39,509 nt of DNA from Welwitschia mirabilis. Taxonomy: Eukaryota > Gnetophyta > Gnetopsida > Welwitschiales. The number at the start of each line of letters is the position of its first letter. The first letter of the stretch is position 1. This document shows, one piece after another, positions 19,418 through 30,320 of this stretch. The DNA lies in contig JBOZIK010000001.1 in the NCBI GenBank assembly GCA_051453625.1, positions 6,655,949 to 6,695,457 of the forward strand. The letters run 5' to 3'. Under the pieces are notes generated by a model. It saw only the letters and a list, made by a program, of their open reading frames with translations, searched no databases and was not told where the DNA came from. The position numbers and the translations under genes are program-made.

Positions 19418-20700
19418 GATGTCACATTCACTTCTCTTAGGGAGTCTGTGATATCAAAATAGTATGTCCTATCTAGTTAAGAAGTGGAGGCTTGAGAAGC
19501 TTTCATGATCTTCTACATTCAAAGATAATCTTTGCAACTTTCTGTAGGGTGATTGGCTGTCTGATGGAAAGGGCAAAAATCATGAAGCGATGAAACATTG
19601 AAATCGTCTTTTAAAGGTTGAGTGCATAGCTGTTTCAGGTTACGTGTAGCATTAAGGAGCCACTTCCCTCTTGATTTTTCCTCTCTTTCTTGACCTCTTT
19701 TCTACTAAGAGATTTTAAGCTACTCCATATCCTGTGTCATCTTTCTTAGCGTTCTACCAAGAGCTTCTATTTCTTCACCTACTTCCGAACTACAAGAGGC
19801 TCTTGTATGAGTAGAAAGTGTACATGGAGGTAACAGAATTGGATTGGGAGGTGGGTTTGAAGAAGGAGTCTACGATGAAGCAGAAGCAGTAAGGAGAGGA
19901 AGAGAAGGCAAAACAAAATATGGCGTCATAGAAGTGGTGGGGCTTTGTAGTTGGGGTAGCTGAAGTGACTGAGGATCCGCAGGATTAAAAGTAGTTGTAA
20001 CAGGAAGCAATGTAATGTTTGGGGGTGGTGGAATGACAGGGTTTAGATGAACCAGGTTTGGATGACCATATAGGGTAATGGGTATAAGACTCTCCAGGTG
20101 GATTGTCTCGCTCATAAGTTCCTAGAGGCTATTTAAATAGGACCTTTGCTCCAAGAAAAATCGAGTTGTTCCATCTAAAGCAGATTTGTAGACTACCATA
20201 ACCTGGAAGGTTGGTGGCTTGTACTGAGCTGGCAGTTTGTCATAGATGATCTGAAAACAATTGTTGAACGCTCGAACTGTCTCCATGTGCTCTTTCTTGA
20301 TGGTTCCAAAATACTGGTATAGGGTCTCCAGATCTATTTGCTCCCTAAATTGTTAGAGGAATGGTTGAATGAGTTCGTTCCACGAGCTAATGGAATTGGA
20401 GGGTAGACGAAGATACCAAATGTATGCTTCTTCTCTGAGATAGAGGAGAAACAGCTTAAAAGTGACATCCTCATGCTGAACACTTGGGAAATGCAAGCCT
20501 CTGGTGAAGGTGATAATGTGTTCTCCTGGGGCAACAGAAGAATGAGGGCTGTAGGCTAGGAGGAACTTGTCATGTTTTAGAAGTACGAAATGGTGATCAA
20601 GAAAATTAGGAGGGCTATTACCTATGTAGTGTGGCGGGTTGGCCATAGGAACAGGTTGAATACTAGGTGGGTTAGGGGTCAAAGGTTGTGGAGAATTCGT
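19418..20700 (-). pseudogene. gypsy gag
   Basis: Minus-strand order: a Pro-rich N-terminus (about 20700-20640); a 109-codon open stretch with VTFKLFLLYLREEAYIWYLR and ISSWNELIQPFL (20480-20353), the retrotransposon gag core (L..L...A..W...L....I.SW.EL...F); DLETLYQYFGTIKKEHMETV (about 20335-20275); another Pro-rich stretch (20115-19870); and CPFHQTANHPTESC (19575-19534), a CX2HX4HX4C zinc-binding motif of the kind found in Tat/Athila gag. Few stops occur in the core. It is interrupted by the solo LTR. Confidence 0.8.
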
Positions 20701-22370
20701 GACTAGGGATGGGGGCGAGAAAGGAAAAAACTCATAGGAAGAACTATCAGATGAAGAGGAACTCTGTGAGAATAGGGAAGACTGAAGGGGTTCTTCAGCC
20801 TCTCTCTCGTTGAATTGTCACTGAGCTCTGGAACGTGTGTCATACTGGCGAGCCCAGGTAGTGATTCATGGCCCTCTTTCTAGTGTCAGGGGGGACGTCT
20901 TAGTGTAAATTCCCTTCTCTAGGCTTGGAAAGGACAACAACATCTATTTCCCAGGGTGAGGTCCTAGACTTATTTTAGAGGGCGATTAAAAATTAGTTAC
21001 CTGATATGATTTCCCTTAGGGCATAGAGTAACCAAGGAATAGGGTTAGAGCATGGGGTAGGCCTATTAGGTAAAATCTCATAGGTACTAAGGTGGTTAAA
21101 CGAGATGAAGAGAGGAAAAATGGTAAGAAATAAATGGAGAGTGTATGGAACAGACCTAGGGTTTGGGATTAGAGGTTCCCATCGGATTTCCTCCCAAGGC
21201 GGTAACTAAGTGGGCGCAGTTATTGAAATGGGGAATAAGGAAGGGTACATCAAAAGATTGTTTTTCCTCAATTGAAGATAAAAGCGGGTATCTTTTCCTC
21301 TCACAACGAAGGTTACTTGAGTAAAGGTCTTCTGTATTCTCTATTGTGCTTACAAATGGTAAGTAATAAAGTAGTGAGAAAAGAAAAGAACATTTTTGTT
21401 AATAACTCTTTGAAAAAACTTCACTCCCTTTGAAATGGAGAGGAGAGGGGTATAAATAAGCCTCTCCCAGACAAGAAGAAGCGAGGACAGTTAAATGATG
21501 GAAGCAAAGAAGTAGAAACGATGAATTAGAAAGCTTAACAAAAGTATTGAAATCGCCAAAGGTGCGTAGTTGATGATAGCTCCTTCTGTTGTGTTCATAA
21601 GTCTTTCTTGTAAGAAGGATGAAATCATTAGCTAGCCGAGAGTCAGGAAGAGAGGTGAAGGTGAGATCACTACTTGGTATATGTGAAAGGGAGGCTTCCA
21701 GTGTTACAATGCTAGAGGATCAGAGGAAAATTGAGAGAAAACATAAAGAAGGTCTCCCAGATGCAGAGACCTAGAAGTGGGACAAAAAGGGAAAGACTAC
21801 CTCTTAGATGAGAGGCAGGAAGAGGGAGTGACGTGAAAGAATGGTAAGTGAATAGGATGATGAAGAAAAGGAGTCTGGATAGCATCTCCTTGTTATCTAG
21901 TTGTCCACATCATCCTTGAGCTAACTATGATTCCATGATTAAAGTATTGCTTGGAAGCCCAATAAAATGTTTGTATACAAGTTGGCAGATGGTAGGTGGG
22001 TCCTTGATGATACCACAAAGGATTACTAAATTAGAACAAGGGTTACTTCATGGGGCATTAGGCTAGTACTCACCCTATGTAATGTCACAGGCAAGCTTGC
22101 TTGAACCTGGTGCCTGTAAGGATCTGATGCAACCTTAGGACTCCTTTGGAGTTGATTGTGAACGACATGATGATACCTTCAGTGGAGAAAGCTGCACAGA
22201 GAGCTGAGGAATGACACTCCCGTTTGAAGGAGTACACCTTTGGGGATGAAACAACCCGAAAAGGATACTGACTGAGAAATGCTAGAAGAGGAAACTGAGA
22301 AACTAGATTCTGTGGGGAATTGGGATGAGAGATTGGAAGATGGAGGAAGGTTTGGGCATGCCTTGGGCGT
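20701..22370. other. Probable gypsy 5' untranslated/LTR region, no gene seen
   Basis: Upstream (minus strand) of gag. Ser-rich frames persist to about 20770 (SSDSSYEFFPF), so gag may begin a little upstream of 20700. Beyond that no coding homology, PBS or LTR edge was identified on either strand. Confidence 0.4.
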
Positions 22371-22382
22371 GGAATCTAGTGA

Positions 22383-23170
22383 AGAGTGTAGGAAGGGAAA
22401 GAGAGAGAGGGAGAAAAGGGAAAGAGAGAGAGGAAAGGGAGAGGGAGAGAGGGAGGGAAACAGAGGGAAAGGAAAATGAAGGAGGGAAATGGAAAGGGGA
22501 AAAAAGGGAAGAGAGGAAGAGGGAAAGAAGGGGGGAATGAGGAGGTCTCTAAGGTTTTGGGGTTCTGAACTAACCTAGCATTTGTTGTTAAAGATCCATG
22601 CTCAAGGCTCAGACTATTTGAAGCCATCATCTGATTGTTGTTCGCTATGAGCCATGTAAGGCTAGAAGCTACGTGGTTGGAGTTGAAGAAAGGGACCTAG
22701 AGTTAGGGGCTTCATGCTTGAGGCATAGTATTGGGAGTGAAGGAAAAATGAGCAAAGGGGGTAAATAGGATGAAAAGGGGTAAAAGGGAAGGGTAGAGGG
22801 GAAGAAATAACGGGGAAAGGGAGAAAATGGGGTTAAGGGGCAATCTTGGATGGTGGAAGTGGTCAGGAGATGTCTTCTTGTAGGATGAGAAGGCCGAAGA
22901 CTGAGACTGAAGGCAGAGCTTAAAACTGAAGAACGTGGAAGTGGTGTTGAATTCTGTATTCGATCCCTAGAGCCGAGCTAGAGACCAGAGTCAAACGGAG
23001 AAGAAAGGCTGAAAAGGCTGGGTTGAATTCCGTGCCTTGGGCATGGAATCTAGCTAGTTGAGGAAAAAGGGAAAAGGGAGGAGAGAAGGAGAAGAAAAGG
23101 GGAAAGAGAAATGAGGTGGGGGAAATAGAGAAAAGGAGAAGAAATAAGGAAAAAAAAGGGGGAGATGAGG
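22383..23170. repeat. Three polypurine (G/A) tracts with repeated flanks
   Basis: The plus strand is almost pure G/A at 22383-22540, 22740-22835 and 23055-23170. The first and third tracts are each preceded by the same phrase (GCCTTGGGCGTGGAATCTAG at 22361 and GCCTTGGGCATGGAATCTAG at 23034), so they are copies of one unit about 670 bases apart. Long open frames here are low-complexity products of the composition and are not annotated. Host-like AT-rich DNA resumes near 23290. Confidence 0.8.
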
Positions 23171-23981
23171 TAGGATGGGAGGCTTGGTGGAAAAGAAGGC
23201 TGAGCAAAATTGAAAAAGGGGTCCTGAGCATGTGGGGGTTGGGATAATACCCAGCAATCACACGGAGAACAATCTGGCTTTGTTTTCAATGGAATCCTTC
23301 TCATGTTTAAGGCTTTTGCCATTACTGCTAAAATGTTTTGCTTGACAAACAGAACAAGATAACAATTTTCTTTGATACAAATTAGGACTTGTTTTATATG
23401 CCAAGCTTAGGACTGGTTTTCTAATCTTGAGAATGAAGTGTTAGTTGTGGACATTTTAAGAGCAAACTCAGTTAGGGAAAGTTATGAATTATCATTCAGT
23501 TAACCTTACGTAAATATTATCCTTCTGGGAGTGCCCTTAAGATATTGAAATTTGAGAATATGAACTTTTAATTATAATGGAATTTGTGAATACTAGAGTA
23601 TTCTGTTTTTCATTTTAGTTGCAAGCATTATTGAATGCAATCATGCATTTTCCTTATGAAGTGTAAATTGTTTCAATGATATTTGACTGAGTTTTTATTT
23701 CATGCCTATAATTTTTTTAATGTTGTATAAACCTTCCTTCCTTTTGTGATGACTTACATTCTAATTTCCATAGTATAGTTTGCAAACATCTCAACATGTT
23801 AGATCTTCCTGAAACCCTCAACTGAAGGGACTTTTCAGTTTTATCTGTTTTCCCAATTCCTATTTTCAGATGAACTGGATTTTCAAACAACAATCTAAAT
23901 GGTTGTGTTATTTACAGTGCAACTTGATTGTTACAAATTTTACGTATTTATTTATGAAAATAAAATTAGTGTCAACTACAG

Positions 23982-24725
23982 CAATTACATCCAATGCCGA
24001 ACTGAGTCATAATGTACCAGGTAATGAAGTTTCTGCTCAGTTAACCCAAACTAGCATAGCAGATGCAAAGTCACAAACAAAACCAGCCGAACTTAACAAT
24101 GGAACAGACCTAATGACAGAAACAAAACTTTCCTTCACACAAGCAACTGTTATTAGAAATATGGCTGGAAAGGTTGAGGTGATAGGTGAAAGTTCAGAGT
24201 CCAGGCCAATTGGTGAAAAAGATTCAACAATCTCATCAGGTTCAAGTTCCTTAGTGGCAAATTCAATATCCAAGAGAGCAGAAGCTGAAAAGGAAAGTAT
24301 GCATTCTTTCCATGGAAAAGAAGCAAGTCAGATGACGTTGTTACCAGATGATCAGAATGATCAATGCAGCAAGCATCCAATCAAGGGCCAGGAATACGTG
24401 ACATCAGCTCAGCAGAAGCAAGTTGCAGATGAGAAACATGAAGAACATAGCTTGCCCGCACAAACTATATTGCCAAATCAGATAGATGGCAGTAGTGAGA
24501 TCCTAGAAGGTCCAGGAATGTCGGGATATAATGATACACAAAACAAAGGAAGAAACGAAAGTACTGCATTATTGCACACAGAACATCCATCCATGCAGAA
24601 TTTGAAGCTTGATGACGTCACCAACAATACAATTCAATCAAATGAAGACAAACGTTTCTGCAGCTGTTTCCCAAGTTTTGTTAGCACTGCCCTGTCAATA
24701 TGTTCAGAGAGGAAATCATCAAAAG
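23982..24725 (+). CDS. Large exon of a host gene (phase 1-1), polar Ser/Thr/Gln-rich
   Basis: Follows acceptor gtcaactacag and ends at AAAAG|GTTGTC. It is open for 744 bases (248 codons), entering and leaving after codon position 1. The product is polar and probably disordered (SHNVPGNEVSAQ..., GSSEILEGPGM..., ending SICSERKSSK), with no recognised domain. The frame continues upstream to 23870, but that part is hydrophobic and AT-rich like intron. Splicing to 34135 makes an in-frame Asp codon. A short CFC-like patch (RFCSCFPSF) lies near the end. Function unknown. Confidence 0.65.
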
Positions 24726-26574
24726 GTTGTCCCTCATATTCTTTTGATTTTATAAAACATTGTAGAAATTCATTGAGCATTAACATGATCGTTAAAGTAG
24801 AATAGATTTTTGTTCTCTTACCTTTCTTTGGTTTTAAATGTGTTAATGATTAACATATTTCTTTTTCTAAAGTCTTAAATTCCTAGTGCTTGAATAGAAT
24901 ATAGACTTTGGATTTTTATGTTGAAAATCAAGCGTGTATGAATAATAATTGACATCTAACTTATAATAATCGGATTTCAAATTATTCCCTAAGATTTTGC
25001 TAAGATAATCATGTTAGGGAGGAATCATATTTGATTTTATTTTATCTGACATACCTAAAAGAGACCAATGAGTTTCAATTCACACCAATTTAGAAATATG
25101 TCTGATTGACTTAAAGAAGAAAGTCTGATTATTTATTCCCTTGAAAAGTATCTCCTTGTCTTCACATCCTTTCCATTATCTCAGTTACACTCATTTTAGT
25201 ATAAATAACCTGTTCAAGTGTTAAGTTTCAGAGCTTCATAGTATCAATATTGTTAACTTCAAGTTATCACCTGCTTCAACAGTGGCATATGTTTCAGAGT
25301 AGTTGTCTCTGATGTGCCAGAAAAGGTCAAACTATCCTGTATGTTTAAAAGCTCTTCAGTGATAAATCAAGTTTTATGGCTTCTATTGATGGGGATGGCA
25401 AAGAACTGTTGTTTGAACCCTGGTTTCATTGCAATAGTAAAACCAAATGAGTTTTTGATTACTTTTACTCTTTTACATTTAGTTTTAGTTTTGCTTATGG
25501 ATTTTTGCAAAAATGTTACTCCAGTGTACATTATCTGTTTGAGTGCTTTAGGGTTTCTTAGAATGCATTGAAGTTGTTGGTGGGGCTCTCACTATAGCAT
25601 ACTGGACCAATTTATCATCTGCTGAAGCTTGTTATTTTTGAGTGACACATCTAGTGTGGTTCTTTGTTTTTGATAAGAAGATTTTATCCATCCAAAAGCA
25701 AGTTGTGAATGAGGATTTTACCCCTTGTTTTCATTATGCACTAAGAATGTGTTTGGAAGAAACTTCCATACTTCTTGTGCTTTGTTCATGTTTCCAAGTA
25801 GCATTATTGTTTCATTGCTGACATTGGTCACTTGTATTAGCTTTGTTTTTTTTGAATGAAAAATTAAGCTTTCATTACCTTTAGAAAATGAAGTTCCAAC
25901 ACTACAATAAAAAAACAGAGAGTATAGGACGAGATCAGAACAGAAAAACTGATGCACTTGTATTAGCTTTGCTGTTCTTTCATCTTCATCAAACTTGTTT
26001 ATATGTAACCATTAATATATCTTGTGAGATTGAAACCTTTCATAACTTCAAATAGTCTGGTTTTCCAAATTGCACTCATGAGTCAAAATATTGATGTTTC
26101 AACAAGGGTAGTGCACAAAGTAATGAGGTTATGGTTGTTCCTAAAGCTTGTTCTGTTTCCATTTTTATAGCAACATGCTTTTTTGCAAGCTTTGTGTCAG
26201 TTCTTGAACTTTTAGTTCATCTACTCTTCTGCAACTTACAAAAGGTTAATTCTTTACTCTGGTGACTGGAAATCCATCTGTAATTTTTTCATTGTTGTCA
26301 TAGCACTTGAAACCATGCTTTGATTGCATGTTGGAGTTTCCTGTAGCAAATGAAATTATAAACTGCAAGTTGATGATGGAAATGATATTCCATATTTGGA
26401 TTTAGTAATACATGCAGTCATTAGGCTTCACTTACATGTTTCTTGACTAGTGATAACTGATTTAATTGATGTTTATTCAAGAAATAACAAATTTGGTTTA
26501 GGATTCATGATGTTAACTCTGTTTTTGCATTTGGTTTCATGGACAAAACCTTTATTATTTTTCATGCTAATAGC
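24726..26574 (+). other. Intron, left part
   Basis: AT-rich, no coding homology on either strand. It contains the retroposon at 25846-25954 and ends at the copia insertion at 26575. The short open frames here look like chance. Confidence 0.5.
25829..25971 (-). mobile_element. Poly(A)-tailed retroposon (5'-truncated LINE or SINE-like), 109 bp, with 17-bp target-site duplication
   Basis: The direct repeat CACTTGTATTAGCTTTG occurs exactly at 25829-25845 and 25955-25971. The 109 bases between begin (plus strand) with eight Ts, so on the minus strand the insert ends in a poly(A) tail. This is the hallmark of target-primed reverse transcription. Just before the tail, the minus strand reads GAAAGCTTAATTTTTCATTC. 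I cannot assign a family; the short length suggests a 5'-truncated LINE or a SINE fragment. Confidence 0.8.
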
Positions 26575-27120
26575 TGTTACGAATTCAGAAAGAAAAACTG
26601 TGCTAAAACATCTAGAATAGCAAGCAAAATATCAACTCCAGGATTTAACGTGGAAACCTTTTGGGAAAAATCCCCGGGAAACAGACACAACTTTCTTAGG
26701 TGGAGCAAAGAAAGAATCAAATTTGGTAGAATAAACCCTCCACACAACCCGTTTAAATAGGGTTAGAGTTTCAAGCCAACTCAAAGACCACATTCAGTCT
26801 TTTCACCCTTTTATCTTTTGTTTACATTAGTTAACTACCTAAAGGGAGTTTACATAACTTCCCTTTACAACATGTTTAATTACAAAGGGGACAACGTTTA
26901 GAAATATAACNNNNNNNNNNNNNNNNNNNNNNNNNNNNNNNNNNNNNNNNNNNNNNNNNNNNNNNNNNNNNNNNNNNNNNNNNNNNNNNNNNNNNNNNNN
27001 NNNNNNNNNNACTACCTAAAGGGAGTTTACATAACTTCCCTTTACAACATGTTTAATTACAAAGGGGACAACGTTTAGAAATATAACGTTAAAACACTAA
27101 TTTGTCTTCATATCCCAACA
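26575..27120 (-). repeat. 3' LTR of the intronic copia element
   Basis: The minus strand starts TGTTGGGATATGAAG (27120) and ends GAATTCGTAACA (26575). The gap at 26911-27010 is flanked by an identical stretch of about 77 bases on both sides (about 26834-26910 and 27011-27087). True LTR length is therefore about 370 bp, like the 5' copy. Confidence 0.8.
26834..27087. other. 100-N gap with about 77-bp duplicated flanks
   Basis: The sequence starting ACTACCTAAAGGGAGTTTAC and ending GAAATATAAC is present just before and just after the Ns. This is an unmerged contig overlap, not a biological repeat. Confidence 0.85.
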
Positions 27121-27293
27121 TTCTTCCCCTTGAAGACAAAATTAGCAGCCTCCAAGATTTTCAATTCTGCTCCAAACTCTGCCAAAGAGATGCCTGCTTC
27201 CAACTCTATCATTAGCCTAAGCCAAGTGCGCTGCAATAGGTCCTCTGCTTTAGCCCATCCATAGCCTTCATAAGGAAATTAGCAAGGTTATTC

Positions 27294-27965
27294 TTAGTAT
27301 GAATCTTCCACACCTCCAACATGCCTCTCTTTTATCATCTGCCTAATGAAATGATACTTAACATCAATGTGCTTGGTTTGTGCATGATATACTGGATTCC
27401 TGGTAAGTTGTATGGCACTATAACTATCACAGAATAGACCAAACTTGGATTGCTTTAAGCCAAGCTTCCAAGAAAACCACGTAGCCATACTAGCTCCTTT
27501 GCAGCCTGAATCAATGCCCCACATATTCTGCCTCTGTAGTTGTCAATACCATGTTAGCCTGCAAACATGACCTCCAACTTACTACATCACCTATAGTAAA
27601 AACATAACCTGAAGTCGACCTTCTGGTATCTCTGCAACTAGCAAAGTTTGAATCCATGTAACTCGTTAGGTGAAAATCAGCACCTACAAAGCACAAGCGT
27701 ATATCTTGTGTGTCTCTCAAATATCTAAAGACCCACTTGATAGCCTTCCAACGCTCCAGAACTGGATTACTCATAAAATGTGAGCCAACTCCCACTGCAT
27801 AGCAATATCTAGCCTTCTACAGACCATAGCATACATCAAACTACCAACAACAGATGTATAAGGAACACTTGCCATCTCAGCCTTTTCCTTCTCAGAAGTC
27901 GGACAATTATTGAGAGACAAATGAAATTGTGAACCAAGAGTACCAACATGCTTGCAATCAACCAT
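27294..27965 (-). pseudogene. copia RNase H and RT/RNase H connection
   Basis: Minus-strand order: VPYTSVVGSLMYAMVCRRLD (about 27880-27820); KAIKWVFRYLRDTQDIRLCF (about 27750-27690); YMDSNFASCRDTRRSTSGYV (about 27665-27600), with the first catalytic Asp; TTTEAEYVGH with the Glu; and GLFCDSYSAIQLTRNPVYH (about 27445-27385), with the third Asp. HIDVKYHFIRQMI closes the domain. Motifs are well preserved but split over three frames. It degrades the RNA template during cDNA synthesis. Confidence 0.85.
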
Positions 27966-28097
27966 GCTGAAGCGTTTCAGANNNNNNNNNNNNNNNNNNN
28001 NNNNNNNNNNNNNNNNNNNNNNNNNNNNNNNNNNNNNNNNNNNNNNNNNNNNNNNNNNNNNNNNNNNNNNNNNNNNNNNNNCTGAAGCGTTTCAGAA
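27966..28097. other. 100-N gap with 15-bp duplicated flanks
   Basis: CTGAAGCGTTTCAGA is found at 27967-27981 and again at 28082-28096, either side of the Ns at 27982-28081. As at 279 and 26911, this suggests an unmerged contig overlap within RT. Confidence 0.8.
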
Positions 28098-28866
28098 CCT
28101 TCCTTACATATTTTGATTGACTAAGCCATAGCATCCTGTTAGACCTATCTTTGCTAATCCTCATGCAAGGATTTTCCTAGTAGCCCTAAGATCTTTAGTG
28201 GCAAAGGACCTAGACATCTCATCCTTCAAACGTTTCATCTTCCTCCTATCATTTCCAGCCAAATGCATGTCATCAAAATGAAGCATCGGAATAACAAGCT
28301 TAATTGATTTTCCAATGTTCAAGTAGACACAATAATGATAATCAGATTTGGAATATCCTTGCTTTTGCATGAAGTCATCAAACTTTTTGTACCATTGCCA
28401 AGGTGCCTATTTCAGGCCACAAAGAGACTTTTTCAACCTACACACAATGTTTTTCTTTCCAATGTCCAACCCCTTTGGTACCTGCATATAGATCTCATCT
28501 TCCAAATCACCATGGAGAAAAGTTGTTCTAGATCCAAATCAAAGTACTGTGCTTAATAGCTGGAGAGAAAATCTTAGTGAAATCAATACCAGGTCTTTGA
28601 CTAAATCCTTTAACAACCAACCTTGCTTTATAACGTTTAGAATCATCAGCCTCAGATTTCAGGACATAGACCCATTTGCATTTCAAAGCCTTCTTCCCTT
28701 CTAGTGACGACATCAAATACCATGTTTTGTTCATCTCCAAGCACTTCATCTCTTCATACATTGGACTCAGTGAAGAGATGGCTTCTACATAAGTTTCAGG
28801 TTCTCCGTTGTCAGTATACAAAACATAATGCAAAGATGGAGAATACCGTTCTAGTGGTCTAGTCAC
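28098..28866 (-). pseudogene. copia reverse transcriptase
   Basis: A 112-codon open stretch (28866-28528) has NKTWYLMSSLEGKKALKCKW, VLKSEADDSKRYKARLVVKG and FSQRPGIDFTKIFSPAIK, the conserved RVT_2 N-terminal half. After shifts, a QVPKGLD-like block, SLCGLK and YKKFDDF-like segments are visible near 28480-28370. A 69-codon stretch (28370-28161) holds YCVYLNIGKS and LHFDDMHLAGND. The usual YVDD is HFDD here; both aspartates are kept but the Tyr is lost. Inactive because of frameshifts. Confidence 0.85.
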
Positions 28867-29900
28867 TCTAATCGATCTTCAGACCCAATGTTGCTAATTT
28901 GCCGCTTCATTATTAGAACTTTCTCCAACGTTTTCACCATTCCAATCAGATCCAACATCTGAACCGTACTCGTCAGAGTTGGAACTTGAGCTTTGTATCT
29001 GTTGCTGAATTTCCTCATCAGCATGATCATTCTCAACCACTTGAGTCCTTCGCTGGTGCGAGAATCAGAGCGTCCCTCACTTTGATTACTCTCTTGTGCC
29101 TTGAAAAACATCACGTTTTCAACAAACTCAACATCATGTGACCTCACAATTTTATGAGCCACGGGATCCCTAAGTGTATATCGAAAGTTATCATCTCCAT
29201 AACCCAAGAAAATGCATCTGCTACCTTTATTGTCTAACTTTACTGTCCCCTGCAAGTGCACATAAGCTACACAATCATAAATCCCCAAACGTGAAAGACT
29301 CACTGAGCTCCCACTCCAGAGAGGTTCTGGGACATCACCATTTAAAGCTAAATGTGGTGATCTGTTGATCAGGTATGTAGCTATCTTAGCAGCCTTTGCC
29401 CAAAATGTTTTAGGCATTGTAGATGAGGATAGCATGGATCTAATTCTAGTCAATGTATGCACAATTCCTGCTTCCTGACAAAGTGCAGCAAACTCATGCG
29501 AGGTATATTCACCTCTATTATCAGTCACCAAGCATTTGATTTTCCTTCCAGACTCATTTTCAACCCGAGCCTTAAATTCTTTGATTTTACTCAAAGCTCG
29601 ACTTTTAGAATGCATAAAGTAAACCCATGTCTTCCTACTAAATCTATTTATAAAAGAAATAAAATACACAGATCCACCCAAGGAAGTAATAGACATGTGA
29701 CTAGCAACATTAGAATAGACGACGTCAAGCTTTCCTACATTTCTATATATAGGATTTCTCTTAAAATGCACACATCTACTTTTGCTAATAGCACAATCAT
29801 GACAAAACTCAGGAGAAACAGAAGAGATACTAGGGAGAAGTAATTTCGAAGATGGTACCTTCATCCCATTAGTACTTAAATGACCCAGTTGTTGATGCCA
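28867..29900 (-). pseudogene. copia integrase lacking the catalytic glutamate segment
   Basis: The reading is open over most of its length. The HHCC zinc motif is LWHQQLGH...FCHDC (about 29905-29800). The core begins KLDVVYSNVASHM (about 29730), and the second Asp is in CLVTDNRGEYTSHEFAALC (about 29540-29485). CQEAGIVHTLT then runs directly into RIRSMLSS near 29450. The normal stretch between these blocks, which ends in NGVVERMNR and carries the third catalytic residue, is missing. The C-terminal part (TFWAKAAKIATYLINRSP, GCVAYVH-like, RCIFLGY) is intact to about 29090. It is a clean internal deletion that removes activity. Confidence 0.85.
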
Positions 29901-30320
29901 TAAGAAAATCTCATCCGTAGCAGCCACAACCACAACACCACCAACAACCTTCGCTCTAAGAATATACAAGGTGCCTTCCTTCTTTCCTTGCAACAGTGCC
30001 ATGGCTTCTTTGCTAACCTTCCATCTGCCACCTTCATGCACAACTTTGCAAGCAAGATCATCCATCGAGCTAGAAGAAANNNNNNNNNNTAGATTCTTAG
30101 CCAACTTGAGAATATGATGTACGTTTCTCAATGTGAGTTTCTGGCCTTCATCCTATTTTAGGATCACGATACTAACTCCATCAACGCTGCAAACTCTATC
30201 ATCCCTTAGACAGATCCATTGCCCAACAATTGATCTATATTCAGAGAAATATTCTCTAAAAGGACAGATGTGGAAAGAAGCTCCAGAATCAACAATCCAA
30301 ATATCAAGAGCAGTATATCT
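29901..30320 (-). pseudogene. copia protease and GAG-pre-integrase segment (10-N gap)
   Basis: IWIVDSGASFHICPFREYFS (about 30310-30250) is the protease active site with DSG intact. It is followed by GQWICLRDDRVCSVDGVSIV. After the gap (30080-30089), DDLACKVVHEGGRWKVSKEA and KEGTLYILRAKVV lead to the zinc domain of integrase. The frame is kept across the 10-N gap. Confidence 0.8.

Larger units (their letters stand above)
14640..20900 (-). mobile_element. Ty3/gypsy retrotransposon, Tat/Athila-like, degenerate and interrupted
   Basis: Minus-strand order is gag (20700-19440, plus 18027-17850 beyond a solo LTR), protease (about 17530-17150), an extra RNase H (16950-16555), RT (about 16080-15000) and RNase H (about 15000-14650). 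The gag CX2HX4HX4C motif, the RT style (GIEVDPERDE) and a second RNase H support the Tat/Athila branch. Integrase and the 3' LTR are not seen left of 14640, where a copia LTR begins. The 5' LTR/PBS was not found. Stops, frameshifts and tandem duplications are frequent, so it is an old inactive copy. Confidence 0.75.

Noticed and set aside
22279-22630. Open frames on both strands rich in Gly/Glu/Arg or Ser/Phe/Pro
   Set aside because: Products of the polypurine tract; repetitive, no domain, and present on both strands over the same bases.
22920-23322. Pro/Ser/Phe-rich minus-strand open frames
   Set aside because: Reverse complement of the third polypurine tract; low complexity only.
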